Of a DNA stretch of 64,000 nucleotides, positions 35,590 through 46,136 are shown piece after piece. This DNA is from Purshia tridentata (Eukaryota > Streptophyta > Magnoliopsida > Rosales > Rosaceae). Made by a program: the position numbers and the translations under genes. The notes under the pieces are model-generated. The model ran no database searches and had not been told where the DNA came from. It was given only the letters and a program-made list of their open reading frames with translations. Position 1 is the first letter of the stretch. Every line of letters starts with the position of its first letter. The DNA is taken from the NCBI GenBank assembly GCA_003254885.1, contig QANT01007323.1:1-64000 (forward strand). The letters run 5' to 3'.

Positions 35590-36998
35590 ATGGCTCGATC
35601 TGCACAGGATGAGATCTCACAATTTGGTGCATTTGTAAGAACTGCTTCTGAATTTTGTAACTTCATTTCACGGGACCCAAATTCGCAATTTCCGGCAGAA
35701 TCTGGAAGATATCATCTGTATATATCATATTCATTCCCTTGGGCTTCCAGGTGCCTTGCCTACTTGAAAATCAAAGGACTTGACAAAGCCATCAGCTTTA
35801 CGGTATATTGCATATTAAGTTTTCCTTGTTAGACTCACATTGTAATAGCCAAATTAATCTTGTCTTTTTGTTTGTTGCTCAGCCAGTCAAACCCAAATGG
35901 GAAAGAACAAAAGAAAGTGATGAGCATATGGGGTGGGTTTTTCCTGCTTCAGATACAGAGGTAGCAGGAGCTGAACCTGACCCTTTGAATGGAGCAAACA
36001 GTATTAGAGAACTTTATGAGATTGCCAGTACAAAGTACACCGGAAAGTACACAGTCCCAGTATGTTTACTCTTATTAAGTGGCCTTTTCATTTCTCTTAA
36101 TTTCGATTCTTTTTTCTTTTTGTTTTGCTTTTGTTATTGATGGAAGTTTTTACTTTGATAGGTTCTCTGGGATAAAAAACTCACAACAATTGTCAGCAAC
36201 GAGAGTTCAGAGATTATTCGCATGTTTAATACTGAATTCAACGACATAGCAGAAAACACGGCTTTGGACTTATACCCTCATCACTTGCAATCCCAAATTG
36301 ATCTGACTAATGAATGGATATATGACAAGATAAACAATGGTGTCTATAAATGTGGGTTTGCAAGGAAGCAAGAGCCTTATAATGAGTTATATATAGCATG
36401 TTTTAATTAGTTTGATTGGAGAAGTTCTGGTGTTTACATTTTTTCTCAAACACATTTGATCTTTCTTTCCTCAGGCTGTGAAACAGTTGTATGAAGCTTT
36501 GGACAAGTGCGAGGAGATACTAAGCAAGCAACGATACTTGTGTGGAAACACACTGTCTGAAGCAGATATTCGGTTGTTTGTCACTCTTATAAGATTTGAT
36601 GAGGTACTGATTTTTGTTTCTCAAGCAAAGGATTTATGCCTGTCATAATATTAAGCAAATATACTGAGAATTCTCAGTCTAATACATTGATATAGATGCA
36701 AGATTTTGTTTCTGCCATCACATGCTTCCACTGTTTAGAAGCTCTAGTTTTTGCATGTTGACAGGTTTACGCAGTCCACTTCAAGTGCAACAAGAAGCTA
36801 CTCAGAGAATACCCAAATGTGTTTAACTACACGAAAGACATTTTTCAAGTTCCTGGAATGAGCAGCACAGTCAACATGGATCACATAAAGCAACACTACT
36901 ATGGAAGCCATCCCTCAATCAATCCATTTGGGATAATTCCTAGTGGCCCAGATATCGACTTTTCTTCTCCTCATGACAGAGACAGGTTTTATACATAG
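35590..36998 (+). pseudogene. Decaying glutathionyl-hydroquinone reductase-like GST (Xi class, At4g19880-like)
   Basis: Five blocks match Xi-class (ECM4-type) GSTs, which reduce glutathionyl-hydroquinones with a catalytic cysteine: 35590-35802, 35883-36059, 36162-36386, 36475-36603, 36765-36998. All are in phase 0 and would sum to 325 residues. Conserved features include [76 protein letters not shown] and the end SSPHDRDRF. Two defects stand out. The active-site CPW is FPW (LYISYSFPWASR, Phe49). The third block ends GAG followed by TTATAT, so no GT donor lies at the phase-0 junction; using the GT one base upstream shifts frame and stops almost at once, and reading through stops after [10 protein letters not shown] transcript may persist, but a full enzyme is unlikely. 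A sequencing error at the donor cannot be excluded. Confidence 0.8.
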
Positions 36999-37472
36999 CT
37001 TGTACAAACTGCAGAGCAAAACCAAGCATATCATTTGTGTCTTGTAGTAGTGTACTTGAGTGTTTGCATTTTCTTTTTTCTTCTGTTGTGTGTTTGTATT
37101 TGAGATGAGCACCTCAAAAGTTCAATGTGTAATGCTTTTATTTTATTTTATTTTTATCACACTGTTAATTACGTTCTTTAGTGCGATGTAATCTTAAATA
37201 TGCAATCCTGATGTTTTAAAAAGAATATTAGTTTCACGTAATTGATAAAATTTGAAGCGCTTTGTTTGGGTAGTTGTTTGTTGTTGTTCTGCTCATTCTC
37301 TATGTTGTGTTGCAAAACTGCACCATTTTAGACATTTATTTGATTATAATTTTTAAAAGAACTACAAAATACGAACCCAAAATCCTATAGGAATAAATAT
37401 CAGCTGGTTTTTTTTTCCTTAGAAATTTACAAATAGACGATAACGATTCCAATAAAAATCACATATTTCTTT
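36999..37472. other. Intergenic, GST-like 3' flank
   Basis: This AT-rich sequence lies between the GST-like gene and the 3' end of the CX9C gene, which is transcribed towards it. No gene or structured element is seen. Confidence 0.5.
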
Positions 37473-37766
37473 CTATTCTGCATTTGCGTCGAGTTGGTGT
37501 TGATGCGTGGAGAGGCAAACCGAAAGCGAGAGCTGAGCTTGCTGGCACTGAGTGCGCTTCAGACCCGTTCCGCCACTCCCACACAAGCTCCGAACCGCCT
37601 CCCACTCCTCCGGGCACGCCACCGACACCAAGCACTCGGCCAACCCGCGGTTCAGGTGCCGGCAAGCAGTCTCTCGCACCCGACCCGCCGCAGGGACACG
37701 CCGGTGGCACTCCATCAGCGCGCGCTGCAGCCGATCGCATTCTCTGAACTCATTGGCTGCCGACAT
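37473..37766 (-). CDS. Small twin-CX9C (CHCH-type) protein
   Basis: The frame encodes 97 residues from MSAANEFRECDRLQ. Cysteines are spaced as twin CX9C pairs: Cys10/Cys20 (CDRLQRALMEC) and Cys35/Cys45 (CRHLNRGLAEC). A further Cys51/Cys62 (CX10C) and Cys74/Cys84 (CX9C) follow. Twin-CX9C proteins are small intermembrane-space proteins of mitochondria, oxidised by MIA40, and many assist respiratory-complex assembly (CMC1, CMC2, COX19 and others). This one resembles CMC-like plant proteins but I cannot name its exact family member. The sequence is unusually GC-rich for the window, which creates long shadow frames on the other strand. The ATG at 37766 is chosen because it opens the conserved core; a frame extends upstream to 37829 only through the duplicated copy. 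Confidence 0.72.
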   Translation of the reverse strand: MSAANEFRECDRLQRALMECHRRVPAAGRVRETACRHLNRGLAECLVSVACPEEWEAVRSLCGSGGTGLKRTQCQQAQLSLSVCLSTHQHQLDANAE

Positions 37767-37917
37767 CGACGAATTTTCGTTGGATCGACCGGCAAGCAGT
37801 CTCCCGCACCCGACCCGCCGCAGGGACACGCCGGTGGCACTCCATCAGCGCGCTCTGCAGCCGATCGCATTCTCTGAACTCCTTGGCTGCCGACATCGAC
37901 GAATTTTCGTTGGATCG
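37659..37917. repeat. 130-bp tandem duplication over the 5' half of the CX9C gene
   Basis: Copies at 37659-37788 and 37789-37917 differ at only a few bases. Both contain the start codon and roughly the first 36 codons of the CX9C protein. Because 130 is not a multiple of three, the outer copy (ATG at 37896) is not fused in frame. It reads MSAAKEFRECDRLQSALMEC and stops after 48 codons in a TGA that overlaps the start-proximal region of the inner copy. Confidence 0.95.
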
Positions 37918-39169
37918 TCTTCTGCTGCGTTTTATTTTTGTTGGGGACTGGGGAGGTCCGGTTGGAATGCGACGCTCTGGAATCGTGCCACGTCAGCGCT
38001 TTGAAATGTAAGTGTTGTTATGGTGTAGACTCGTAGGAGAATTGGCCCAGTAGGCTCTTTACTTTTAATTTATGAAGGTTGTGTGTAACGGGCCTAATCA
38101 TCCTCAGACCCAAAAAGAAAAAGAAAAAAAAAAAAGAGAAAAAATATTCTTCTTTGAGGAATATTGTAATGCATATCCAATCATTCAAATTATTTTGGAT
38201 AATGCCCATCTCATGGCTTTGTTCAAACTGAGAAATGATTAATAATGTAGATTAGCCATCAAATTAAGGAAGGAAAATCTGAGTTAGTGGTAAAGACTTT
38301 GATCTCTTTGAAAGTAATAATACTGATAACTTCACTAAGGCTAAGGTATGAGTCTCAAATATTTGTTTGGACTACTTTAACATAACATAAAAGTTTTATG
38401 AACTTATTCTGTTTAGTCTGATGAGGAAGCTCCACTCAAAATTAAGGGAGGGAAGGAAGCAAGGATTACATTTGTGAGATATGCTTCCACCCACAGATAG
38501 TCCCACAGAGCAAATTTGAAGGTGCAGCCTTTCTCTTCATAAGGGAAAGATGTATCATCCATAGACCACAAGAGCTCTTTTTTTGGTTTTGTTTTTACCT
38601 CTGTCTTTTTTTCTTTATGGCTGATAGTGAAGCCGGCTTTTTAAGGACTTTTTGAAACAGGAGACTGGCCAGTCTATTACGAAAAAACAAAAGACAAGAG
38701 AAAGGAAAGAAAAGAAAAATTTTATAACAAGGACCAAAGGACACTTGTGTGAGTGCTCCTACAAAATCAAAATTCCTTTTTAAAAGAATCAGATCACTGT
38801 GGTGGAGCCCATATTGTGGACACTGATCCAATAATTGCCTTGTGGAAAATTTTCCAGAGGATGACTCTAGTTGGAGCTTTTTGATTCCTCTCTCTTTCTT
38901 CTCCCCTCATAAACAGTAGTACTAGTACCTCATGCTTGTGATAGGCAATTTATGATTGTTAAGTGTAGAGTACAAATATATTATATATACATGACAAAAG
39001 AGCTTACATATCCAAAGGGTACAATGTTCCAACTAAAAGGACCTGAGCAATAGTCTTTGCAGGCTAAAAGTGATTGCTAGCTTGTTGGTTTCTTCATCTT
39101 AATTTGAAATACATAACTAGGATATCAAATTGTATCACAATATCTTCAAGGTACTATGGTTAAGTGTAG

Positions 39170-39800
39170 GGTGGCCATTTAAACTGTGAATTGGATACAC
39201 CAAACCAAACCAAGCACAAAAATCGAAAAAAACTCAATTGACCAAAATTGGTCAACACTGTGCAAAGAATGGACCGGAACGAATAGAATTGATTCAAGTT
39301 TTACTCCCATTTTAAAAAAATTGGACCGGACCGGCCAATTAAACATATATTAATTTCTTTAAACAAAAAACCAAACCCCCTATTAATTATAGTTTATATA
39401 TATTTGTACATGTTTATTATAGCTTATAATTTATAGTTTATAATTTATAATTTATATATTTGATATTATATCATTAATCAAACTATAAAGATATAGTCAT
39501 ATATGGTTTAGGACTATAAGACTATAAGTCACTATATAAACTAGTATAGGATATAATACTCTAAGGTTACAAAGTATATAATATATGGTATATGATATGG
39601 TGTAGGACTATAGGGTTTAGGGTATTACTAAATTAACATACTTACATATTATCAATTATATAATTTATATGTAATCTACTAATCTAGTAATCTATAATGT
39701 CTATTAGTAAACAACTAAACATATGCAATCAATTATATAGCATATCAAGTTATCAACCCAACCAAAAATGAGTAGACTGATTTTATCATTATATGATAAT
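39170..39800. repeat. Dispersed-repeat-like AT-rich block
   Basis: The block begins with GGTGGCCATTTAAACTGTG and CCAAACCAAACCAAG, includes GGACCGGACCGGCC, and continues into runs of TTTATAATTTATA and ACTATAAG motifs. This composition is typical of degraded non-coding plant repeats. The ends and family are unresolved. Confidence 0.35.
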
Positions 39801-41103
39801 TGAAAGATGAATGAAGAAGATAATGTGGGGGAAAAAAAGGTGAAGATAATGCAAGGGATATCTGATTGGATAGAGAGAGAGAGAGAGAGAGGGGGAGCAT
39901 TTAGATTCTAGAAAGACAATTCTCTTTAGCAAGGTCTACTATTGGTATAGCCTTTCTGAAGAAAAATAATGGAGGTAGCACATGATGTATGAGAGAGAGA
40001 GAGAGAGCTATGAGAAATCTCACTATTGAGATAACACCCATTAGAGTATAGAAGTAATAATATTATATTAGAGGGACATAAGGGTTTGTCTCCAACTCTC
40101 TCCCTCATGCCCCACATCTAATCATTCCCTATTGTATTTTTATCAACCTTTAATTAACTATAACTTAAAAATAATAAAGGCAAATGCATTAAGAAACCAG
40201 ATGAATTAAGCAAATAGCTAAACTCTATTATAAATTTATAGTTACAATTACTAAAGAGAATGCAAGAAGAAAATAAAAGAAATTCACTCACTACTACCCC
40301 AACCCAGTAGCTAAGATAGGGATTGAATTATTAGGGTGAAGAGTGTGCCACTTTTGGGGAGCAAATATGGATGGGGCCCTATTCCCCACCACCAAATTAA
40401 AAGACCAATAGGATCCAAGAAAATCAATTTTCCTCAATGCACATCTCTCGTCCATTAAATTTTCCCACCAAGAGATGTGATGAGGTACCAAAAGGAAAGA
40501 AAAAGAGAAATAAATAAAAGGAAAAAGGGTGCTATAAACAAATACTACTAATGGTTCTATGTATGATTATAAAACAATACCAGATACTAGATATTATATG
40601 GTCTCTGTCAAGTCCAAACTATAGAAAGACCTCATTCTTTAAAGCTCTCTTTCTAAATATAGCTGTTCTACTCTCGCTTTTCTTCTCTTTGCACACATAC
40701 ACTACTAAATTACTAATCTTTGTGCTGGATGGTAATTAGATTATCTGATGAAGTGCTTATGTGTTATAATCATGATCTTCTAGATTATGGGTGTGCGGGA
40801 AAATCTTTACTAGGGCATGAAAGTCTTCAAGGGGCTTTGTTTTGAGCCCTCCATCACAGCTCCACCATTGCTTATCAGTGAGTTCTCTCTGAATATGCCT
40901 TCAACTTCTTTCTTGTTCTTTCTGCACAAGATGGGAATTTGGGGTGTCGTGCTTTCTGGGTTCTGGGTTTGCACAGATGTGAATTTTCGGTTTTCTGCTT
41001 TCTGGGTTTAGTATCTCCTTCCAGTATGAACAATCTTTGACCGTTTGATTATTTAAGGTCCATCTACTTAATGAAATGGGTATATGGGTTTGCTCTGTTT
41101 CAA

Positions 41104-41135
41104 AACACACACACACACACATACACACACACACA

Positions 41136-41169
<34 letters not shown>

Positions 41170-41170
41170 A
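41104..41170. repeat. (CA)n(CT)n microsatellite in the NAL1-like leader region
   Basis: A compound run of about 14 CA units (with one TA interruption) is followed by about 15 CT units. CT-rich tracts are common in plant 5' leaders, and this one may lie in the untranslated leader of the gene that starts at 42003. Confidence 0.85.
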
Positions 41171-42002
41171 CTGCTTCTAGGCTTCTAGCAAGCAGCAGCT
41201 AATCCCATTTGTCTCTTTTGTGCTTTAATTTTGTTATTTGTATGTTATTTCTGCATTAGAAAGAGGATGCTTTTCTTATTGCGTATATATGGATGTTCAT
41301 TAATTTCCTTGAAGTTCCAGACTTTATGTGGGCTTCATTTCTTCAGATACCTTTTGAAGAATTTGCTATCCCTCTTGAGCTTTAAAGCAGAGTGAGGCGC
41401 TCGTTATTATTAATTTTTTTTTTTCTTGATGCATTTTCAAATATGATAGTGGCTAAGACTTGAGTTTCATAGTTTGTCTCCGCATGCTTGACATAATTAA
41501 ATGTATGGAATTTTCACAAATTTAAGAAATGACAGCTTATATTAGCATTTCCTTCGAGACAAGATATTAGAGAGCTTATGTGTTCTCTCTGTAGACTGTG
41601 TCAAAAGAGGTTCTCTTATTTATATTCAACATTCCACCTTGCTCTTAGAATTTTGATTCAGATCAGACTGATTAATCTTTCTTTATGAACTTGTATAGTT
41701 CTCCATCGTGCTAACTTTTTCATAATTTTTTGTTAAGCTATCTCATAGTAGTCTTTTATCTTTTCTTTCTTTCCCGTTCACTATATCTTTTTGTCTTTTT
41801 TTTTTTAGTCAGATATATCTTCCTTGTCTGTTTTTTACTTTTTACTTTTATTTATTGCGTCTCTAAACCTCTAAGTGTCTTTAAAGACTGAATAACAAGA
41901 AGAATTAATTTTTAGGTTATATTTTTAGATTTGGTGCTTCTTAACCATAAATATGGAGTTTTTTAGAGATGTTGAATTTATATCATGTAGGAGAGCTGGA
42001 AG

Positions 42003-45000
42003 ATGGAAAGAACCAGATTAGATTTAAGATTTCATCACTCTGGATCAACACAGACTGAGGAGTCTGCTCTAGATTTGGAAAGGATTTACTGCAGTCATCC
42101 TAATCTGCCTTCGTCAAGTCCACCTGCCCTCCAGTCTTTTGCATCAAGTGTTCAGCACTCTGAGACTGCCTACTTCTCATGGCCTACGTTGAGCCGGTTA
42201 AATGATGCAGCGGAATATAGGGTAAACTATTTTGGTAACCTTCAGAAGGGTGTTCTTCCTGAAACTTTGGGACGGTTGCCATCAGGGCAGCAGGCTACAA
42301 CCTTGCTTGAGCTGATGACCATTAGGGCATTCCATAGCAAGATCTTGCGTCGGTTTAGTCTTGGCACGGCAATTGGGTTTCGGATTAGAAAGGGTATCTT
42401 AACAGAAATTCCGGCCATTCTTGTCTTTGTTGCCCGTAAAGCTCACAGGCAATGGCTCAGCCATTTGCAGTGTCTACCTGCTGCCCTTGAGGTGGAAAAT
42501 TGTAGTGTCTTTTTGCTATACTTTAATTTTTAGATTTCACATTATATATTTTCCTATATTTGAGGTTAGTTTCATATTATTTAGTTGATCATAGGTAAAT
42601 TAATATATTTTTTCACATCAATCATGTTGCTGGTCAGAATGATGAGATTTGTTTACTTTTCTATTGGTTGAACAAATGCAATTTTGTAAATTGGTTGAGA
42701 ATCATTAAACTATTGACTTGTTAAAAACTTGTAAGTTCTTTTAAGAAGAAAATAATTGTCAGGAATTTTAGTGTCAGGATATTAAATGCTTTATTATTCT
42801 TATTTTGATCTTTAACTAGGTCTTGTTTTGTTTGGTTTCTGCACTTAAAACAATGGTGCAGGGTCCAGGAGGTGTATGGTGTGATGTGGATGTTGTGGAA
42901 TTTTCCTATTATGGTTCTCCGGCTCCAACTCCTAAAGAGCAGCTGTACACAGAGCTAGCAGATGGCTTGAGGGGAAGTGATCCATGCATTGGTTCTGGTT
43001 CCCAGGTATTTTCTTATGAAAATTGCTGTCATCTTCCTGCAGTAAAAGTTATGTTGTATTCTAACTAATGGCATACACGTATAAAGAAAACTTTTACAGA
43101 ATTTAACCAATTTAAAATTGTAACTTAAAATTAATTCAGTCTGACACATCCAATAATCCACTGTAATTCAAAATAACAATAATTTGAAAAGGTGTCTGTT
43201 TTTTTTAAAATTTTTTTTTAAGAGTTTAATGTTTTAAATAAATTAATGAAATTCATGCCACGTTAAAAATTTCTCAAACTTATGGGGAATATCACTACTA
43301 AAGAGTGTCGAAGCCGGAGGTCTTGAGTTCATAGCCCTACCACTGCAACCTCTCAATTTATGTTGAATTTTATGTGTTGCACTCTCTAGTGCTAGGGAGG
43401 AACAATAGCTGCCCTACACCCCAACAGTGTAAGCTTTTAGGAGTTTCTGGAATAGTGGTAAACTAACAAAACTTATCATGCCCTAAACCTCAAATATTTT
43501 GATGGGACCTATCTATACACTGAGTTATTTGTCTTTCAACTGGTTGTTAAAATCATCTAATCTGCTTTTGGCTTCTTTAGGTTGCAAGCCAGGAGACTTA
43601 CGGAACTCTCGGTGCTATTGTTAAAAGCAGAACAGAAAACCGACAGGTTGGTTTTCTCACAAATCGGCATGTGGCAGTTGATTTGGACTATCCAAACCAG
43701 AAAATGTTTCATCCTTTGCCCCCAAGCCTTGGACCTGGGGTGTATCTTGGCGCTGTGGAGAGGGCAACATCTTTTATTACAGATGACCAATGGTATGGCA
43801 TCTTTGCTGGAACAAACCCAGGTAATGCAGTTCCAAATTTGGGTCATCAGTAAAGCTTACATGCATCTGAAGTGGCAAAAAGTCAGTAGTTTTTATTTAT
43901 GAGCTTGAAAGTATTTCTAGAAGATAGGGGAAAAAAGGACAATAGGAGCTTGCTTGATTAGGACAACCATTTTGTGAATACAAATGGTATTACTTTGTTT
44001 GATGTTTAAATTTATGTACCATGTGCCTTGCACTCGCAAAATAGCCCAATAGTTTTCTATTGCAAGACTTTGGCTTGTGTCTGCATCGTCTAATAAACTA
44101 AAAACAGTCAACTGATCGGTATCGGGAAGGCACAACTCGGTACAAAAGTTTAAGGCAGAACTTCATCCGTTTTATAAATAAATGTATAACTGCACTATGT
44201 TAATCCCCCATCATCAGTGTTCTCTCAATGATTACAAGATACTATAAACAGACAACTAATGTGTAGCTTAAGAAGGCACAGATTGGCTCAAAAAATATAA
44301 GGCACGGCATACTTTGGTTCTGGTTGGTATACAAACACTGAGCTGGTTCTACATTGATGAATGTTTACCAACTTGAGGTGGTTAAGTTTAAAACTTTGGA
44401 TAAATGATCTTCCTTGGTCTTTTCACCCTGTGCTGATTTAGCCTTGTTAAGCTTATTTTCCAGTTAAGAAATATCCTTGATTTCTTTGGTTGTTTTCTCC
44501 AACAGTTGAGTTGAATTTGAGTAGCACTCTGGAGTAAGATAATTATATTTTCTCATTTGTCTTTAAATTCACACTTGTGCTAATGGGTTTCTCATTGTGT
44601 TCTGACCCCCGACACATGCCCATTACAATTTGGTGCCCTTGCAGAAACATTTGTGCGAGCTGATGGTGCCTTCATTCCTTTTTCCGAAGATTTCAACATG
44701 AACAATGTATCCACAACTGTAAGAGGTGTAGGTGAGATTGGTGATGTCAACGCCATAGACTTGCAGTCTCCAATCCACAGTCTCATTGGAAGGCAAGTGA
44801 CAAAAGTTGGGAGAAGTTCAGGCTTAACTACGGGGACCATCATGGCGTATGCCCTAGAGTACAATGATGAAAAAGGGATTTGTTTCTTTACCGATTTTCT
44901 TGTTGTTGGTGAAAATCAGCAGAGTTTCGATCTTGAAGGTGATAGCGGAAGCCTCATTCTATTAACTGGTCAGAATGGGGAGAAGCCAAGACCAGTTGGG

Positions 45001-46136
45001 ATCATTTGGGGTGGGACAGCTAACCGTGGTCGTTTGAAATTAAAAGTTGGCCAACCACCTGAAAATTGGACTAGTGGAGTTGATCTTGGGCGCCTTCTTG
45101 ACCTCCTTGAGCTTGATCTGGTAACAACCAATGCAGGGCTCCAAGGTTTGTGCTTCTGAACCAGCCAATTGTTTTTTTCCTCTTAATTGCTTCTGCTATT
45201 TTTGTTCTGCCACTACTAGGGTGGTACTACTATTACTACTACTCATGTTTTATGGCTTCATGGTTACTTGTGAGAAAATTTGCTTCATGACTTTCCAAGA
45301 TATCAGCAGAATAAAATAGTATTCATTTCATATAATCATGAAGAAGAGCAAATTTGCTTCATTATTATTTTAAGGATGTTCTTGTCTTCATTTCATATAT
45401 AAATGTAAATTCATTTCTTATCAAAGCAATAAAAATGATCAAGATATGGATTTGTACATTTTATGGTAGTGAAGTGGTCAAATGCTAAGGGCAAAATAAC
45501 AGAACAGTTATTTAGCATGTCATGTTCCCCCACCTGGTGGGGCCCAAAAAAAAGGGAAAAGGCTACAGTTTGTCATTAAGTCTTAAATCTTCTTTGTGCG
45601 TATTCTTAGAAAAAGAGAGGGATGGAATGCTATGTTTTTGCTGACAGTTGGCTTTGTCCAGCATATTTTCCTGACTCATCTGCTACTTTATTGATAACAC
45701 AGCTGCAATCCAAGAGCAACGAAATGCTTCAGCAGCTGGGATTGGTTCAACAGTTGGAGAGTCATCCCCAGCTGTCCGGGCTCCATCTAAAGATAAGCTA
45801 GAAGATAGCTTTGGACCTCTCAGTTTGAATCTTCAGCAAATTATGTTTGAAGGTGAGTCCTGTCAGGGACAGAGTCGACCATTCATGCATAGTGACTTTC
45901 ACATAGAAAATGGTGTTGAAACTTCTCCGAATGTAGAACACCAGTTCATTCCGAGTTTTGCCAGCAGATCTCCACTGAATCAAAGCAGTCAAGAGGAAAA
46001 ACCAGTATCAAAAAACCTTTCAGCATTCCGGAGTGGCTCAGATGAAGAGATTTCTGTTTCGTTGCAGTTAGGTGAGCCTGAACCAAAGAGAAGAAAAAAC
46101 TGCAACTCTCTCTTTAGCACTAAAGGACCCAAATGA
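42003..46136 (+). CDS. NARROW LEAF1-like trypsin-fold serine protease (At5g45030-like)
   Basis: Five coding exons (42003-42491, 42862-43005, 43581-43821, 44645-45145, 45703-46136) total 1809 nt, or 602 residues, the usual size for the family. Rice NAL1 is a trypsin-like protease that controls leaf width and vein patterning through turnover of regulators such as TOPLESS-related co-repressors. Triad candidates are His241 (LTNRHVAV), Asp298 (VRADGAF) and Ser392 (EGDSGS), with spacing matching rice NAL1. Conserved blocks include SLGTAIGFRIRKGILTEIPA, GPGGVWCDVDVVEFSYYG and VTKVGRSSGLTTGTI. The C-terminal tail is Ser-rich with VSLQLGEPEPKRRKN; LQLG resembles an EAR-like LxLxL and KRRK a nuclear signal. 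The gene appears intact. Confidence 0.95.

Larger units (their letters stand above)
37918..42002. other. Intergenic, 4 kb
   Basis: I support no gene here. It holds the upstream region of the CX9C gene, an AT-rich repeat-like block (39170-39800), GA microsatellites near 39870-39892 and 39990-40007, and the promoter and long leader of the NAL1-like gene. An acceptor at TCATGTAG|GAGAG (41990) suggests a 5'UTR intron ending just before that gene's ATG. Confidence 0.5.

Noticed and set aside
37494-38004. Long plus-strand frames across the CX9C gene
   Set aside because: They are shadows created by high GC content; the minus strand carries the conserved cysteine pattern.
38279-38420. SINE-like sequence beginning GAGTTAGTGGTAAAG
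   Set aside because: The A-box-like start is suggestive, but the B box (GGTATGAGTCTCAAA) is too poor to support a call.
43287-43450. Second SINE in the NAL1-like intron 2
   Set aside because: A weak B-box-like GAGTTCATAGCC occurs, but no convincing A box or ends were found.
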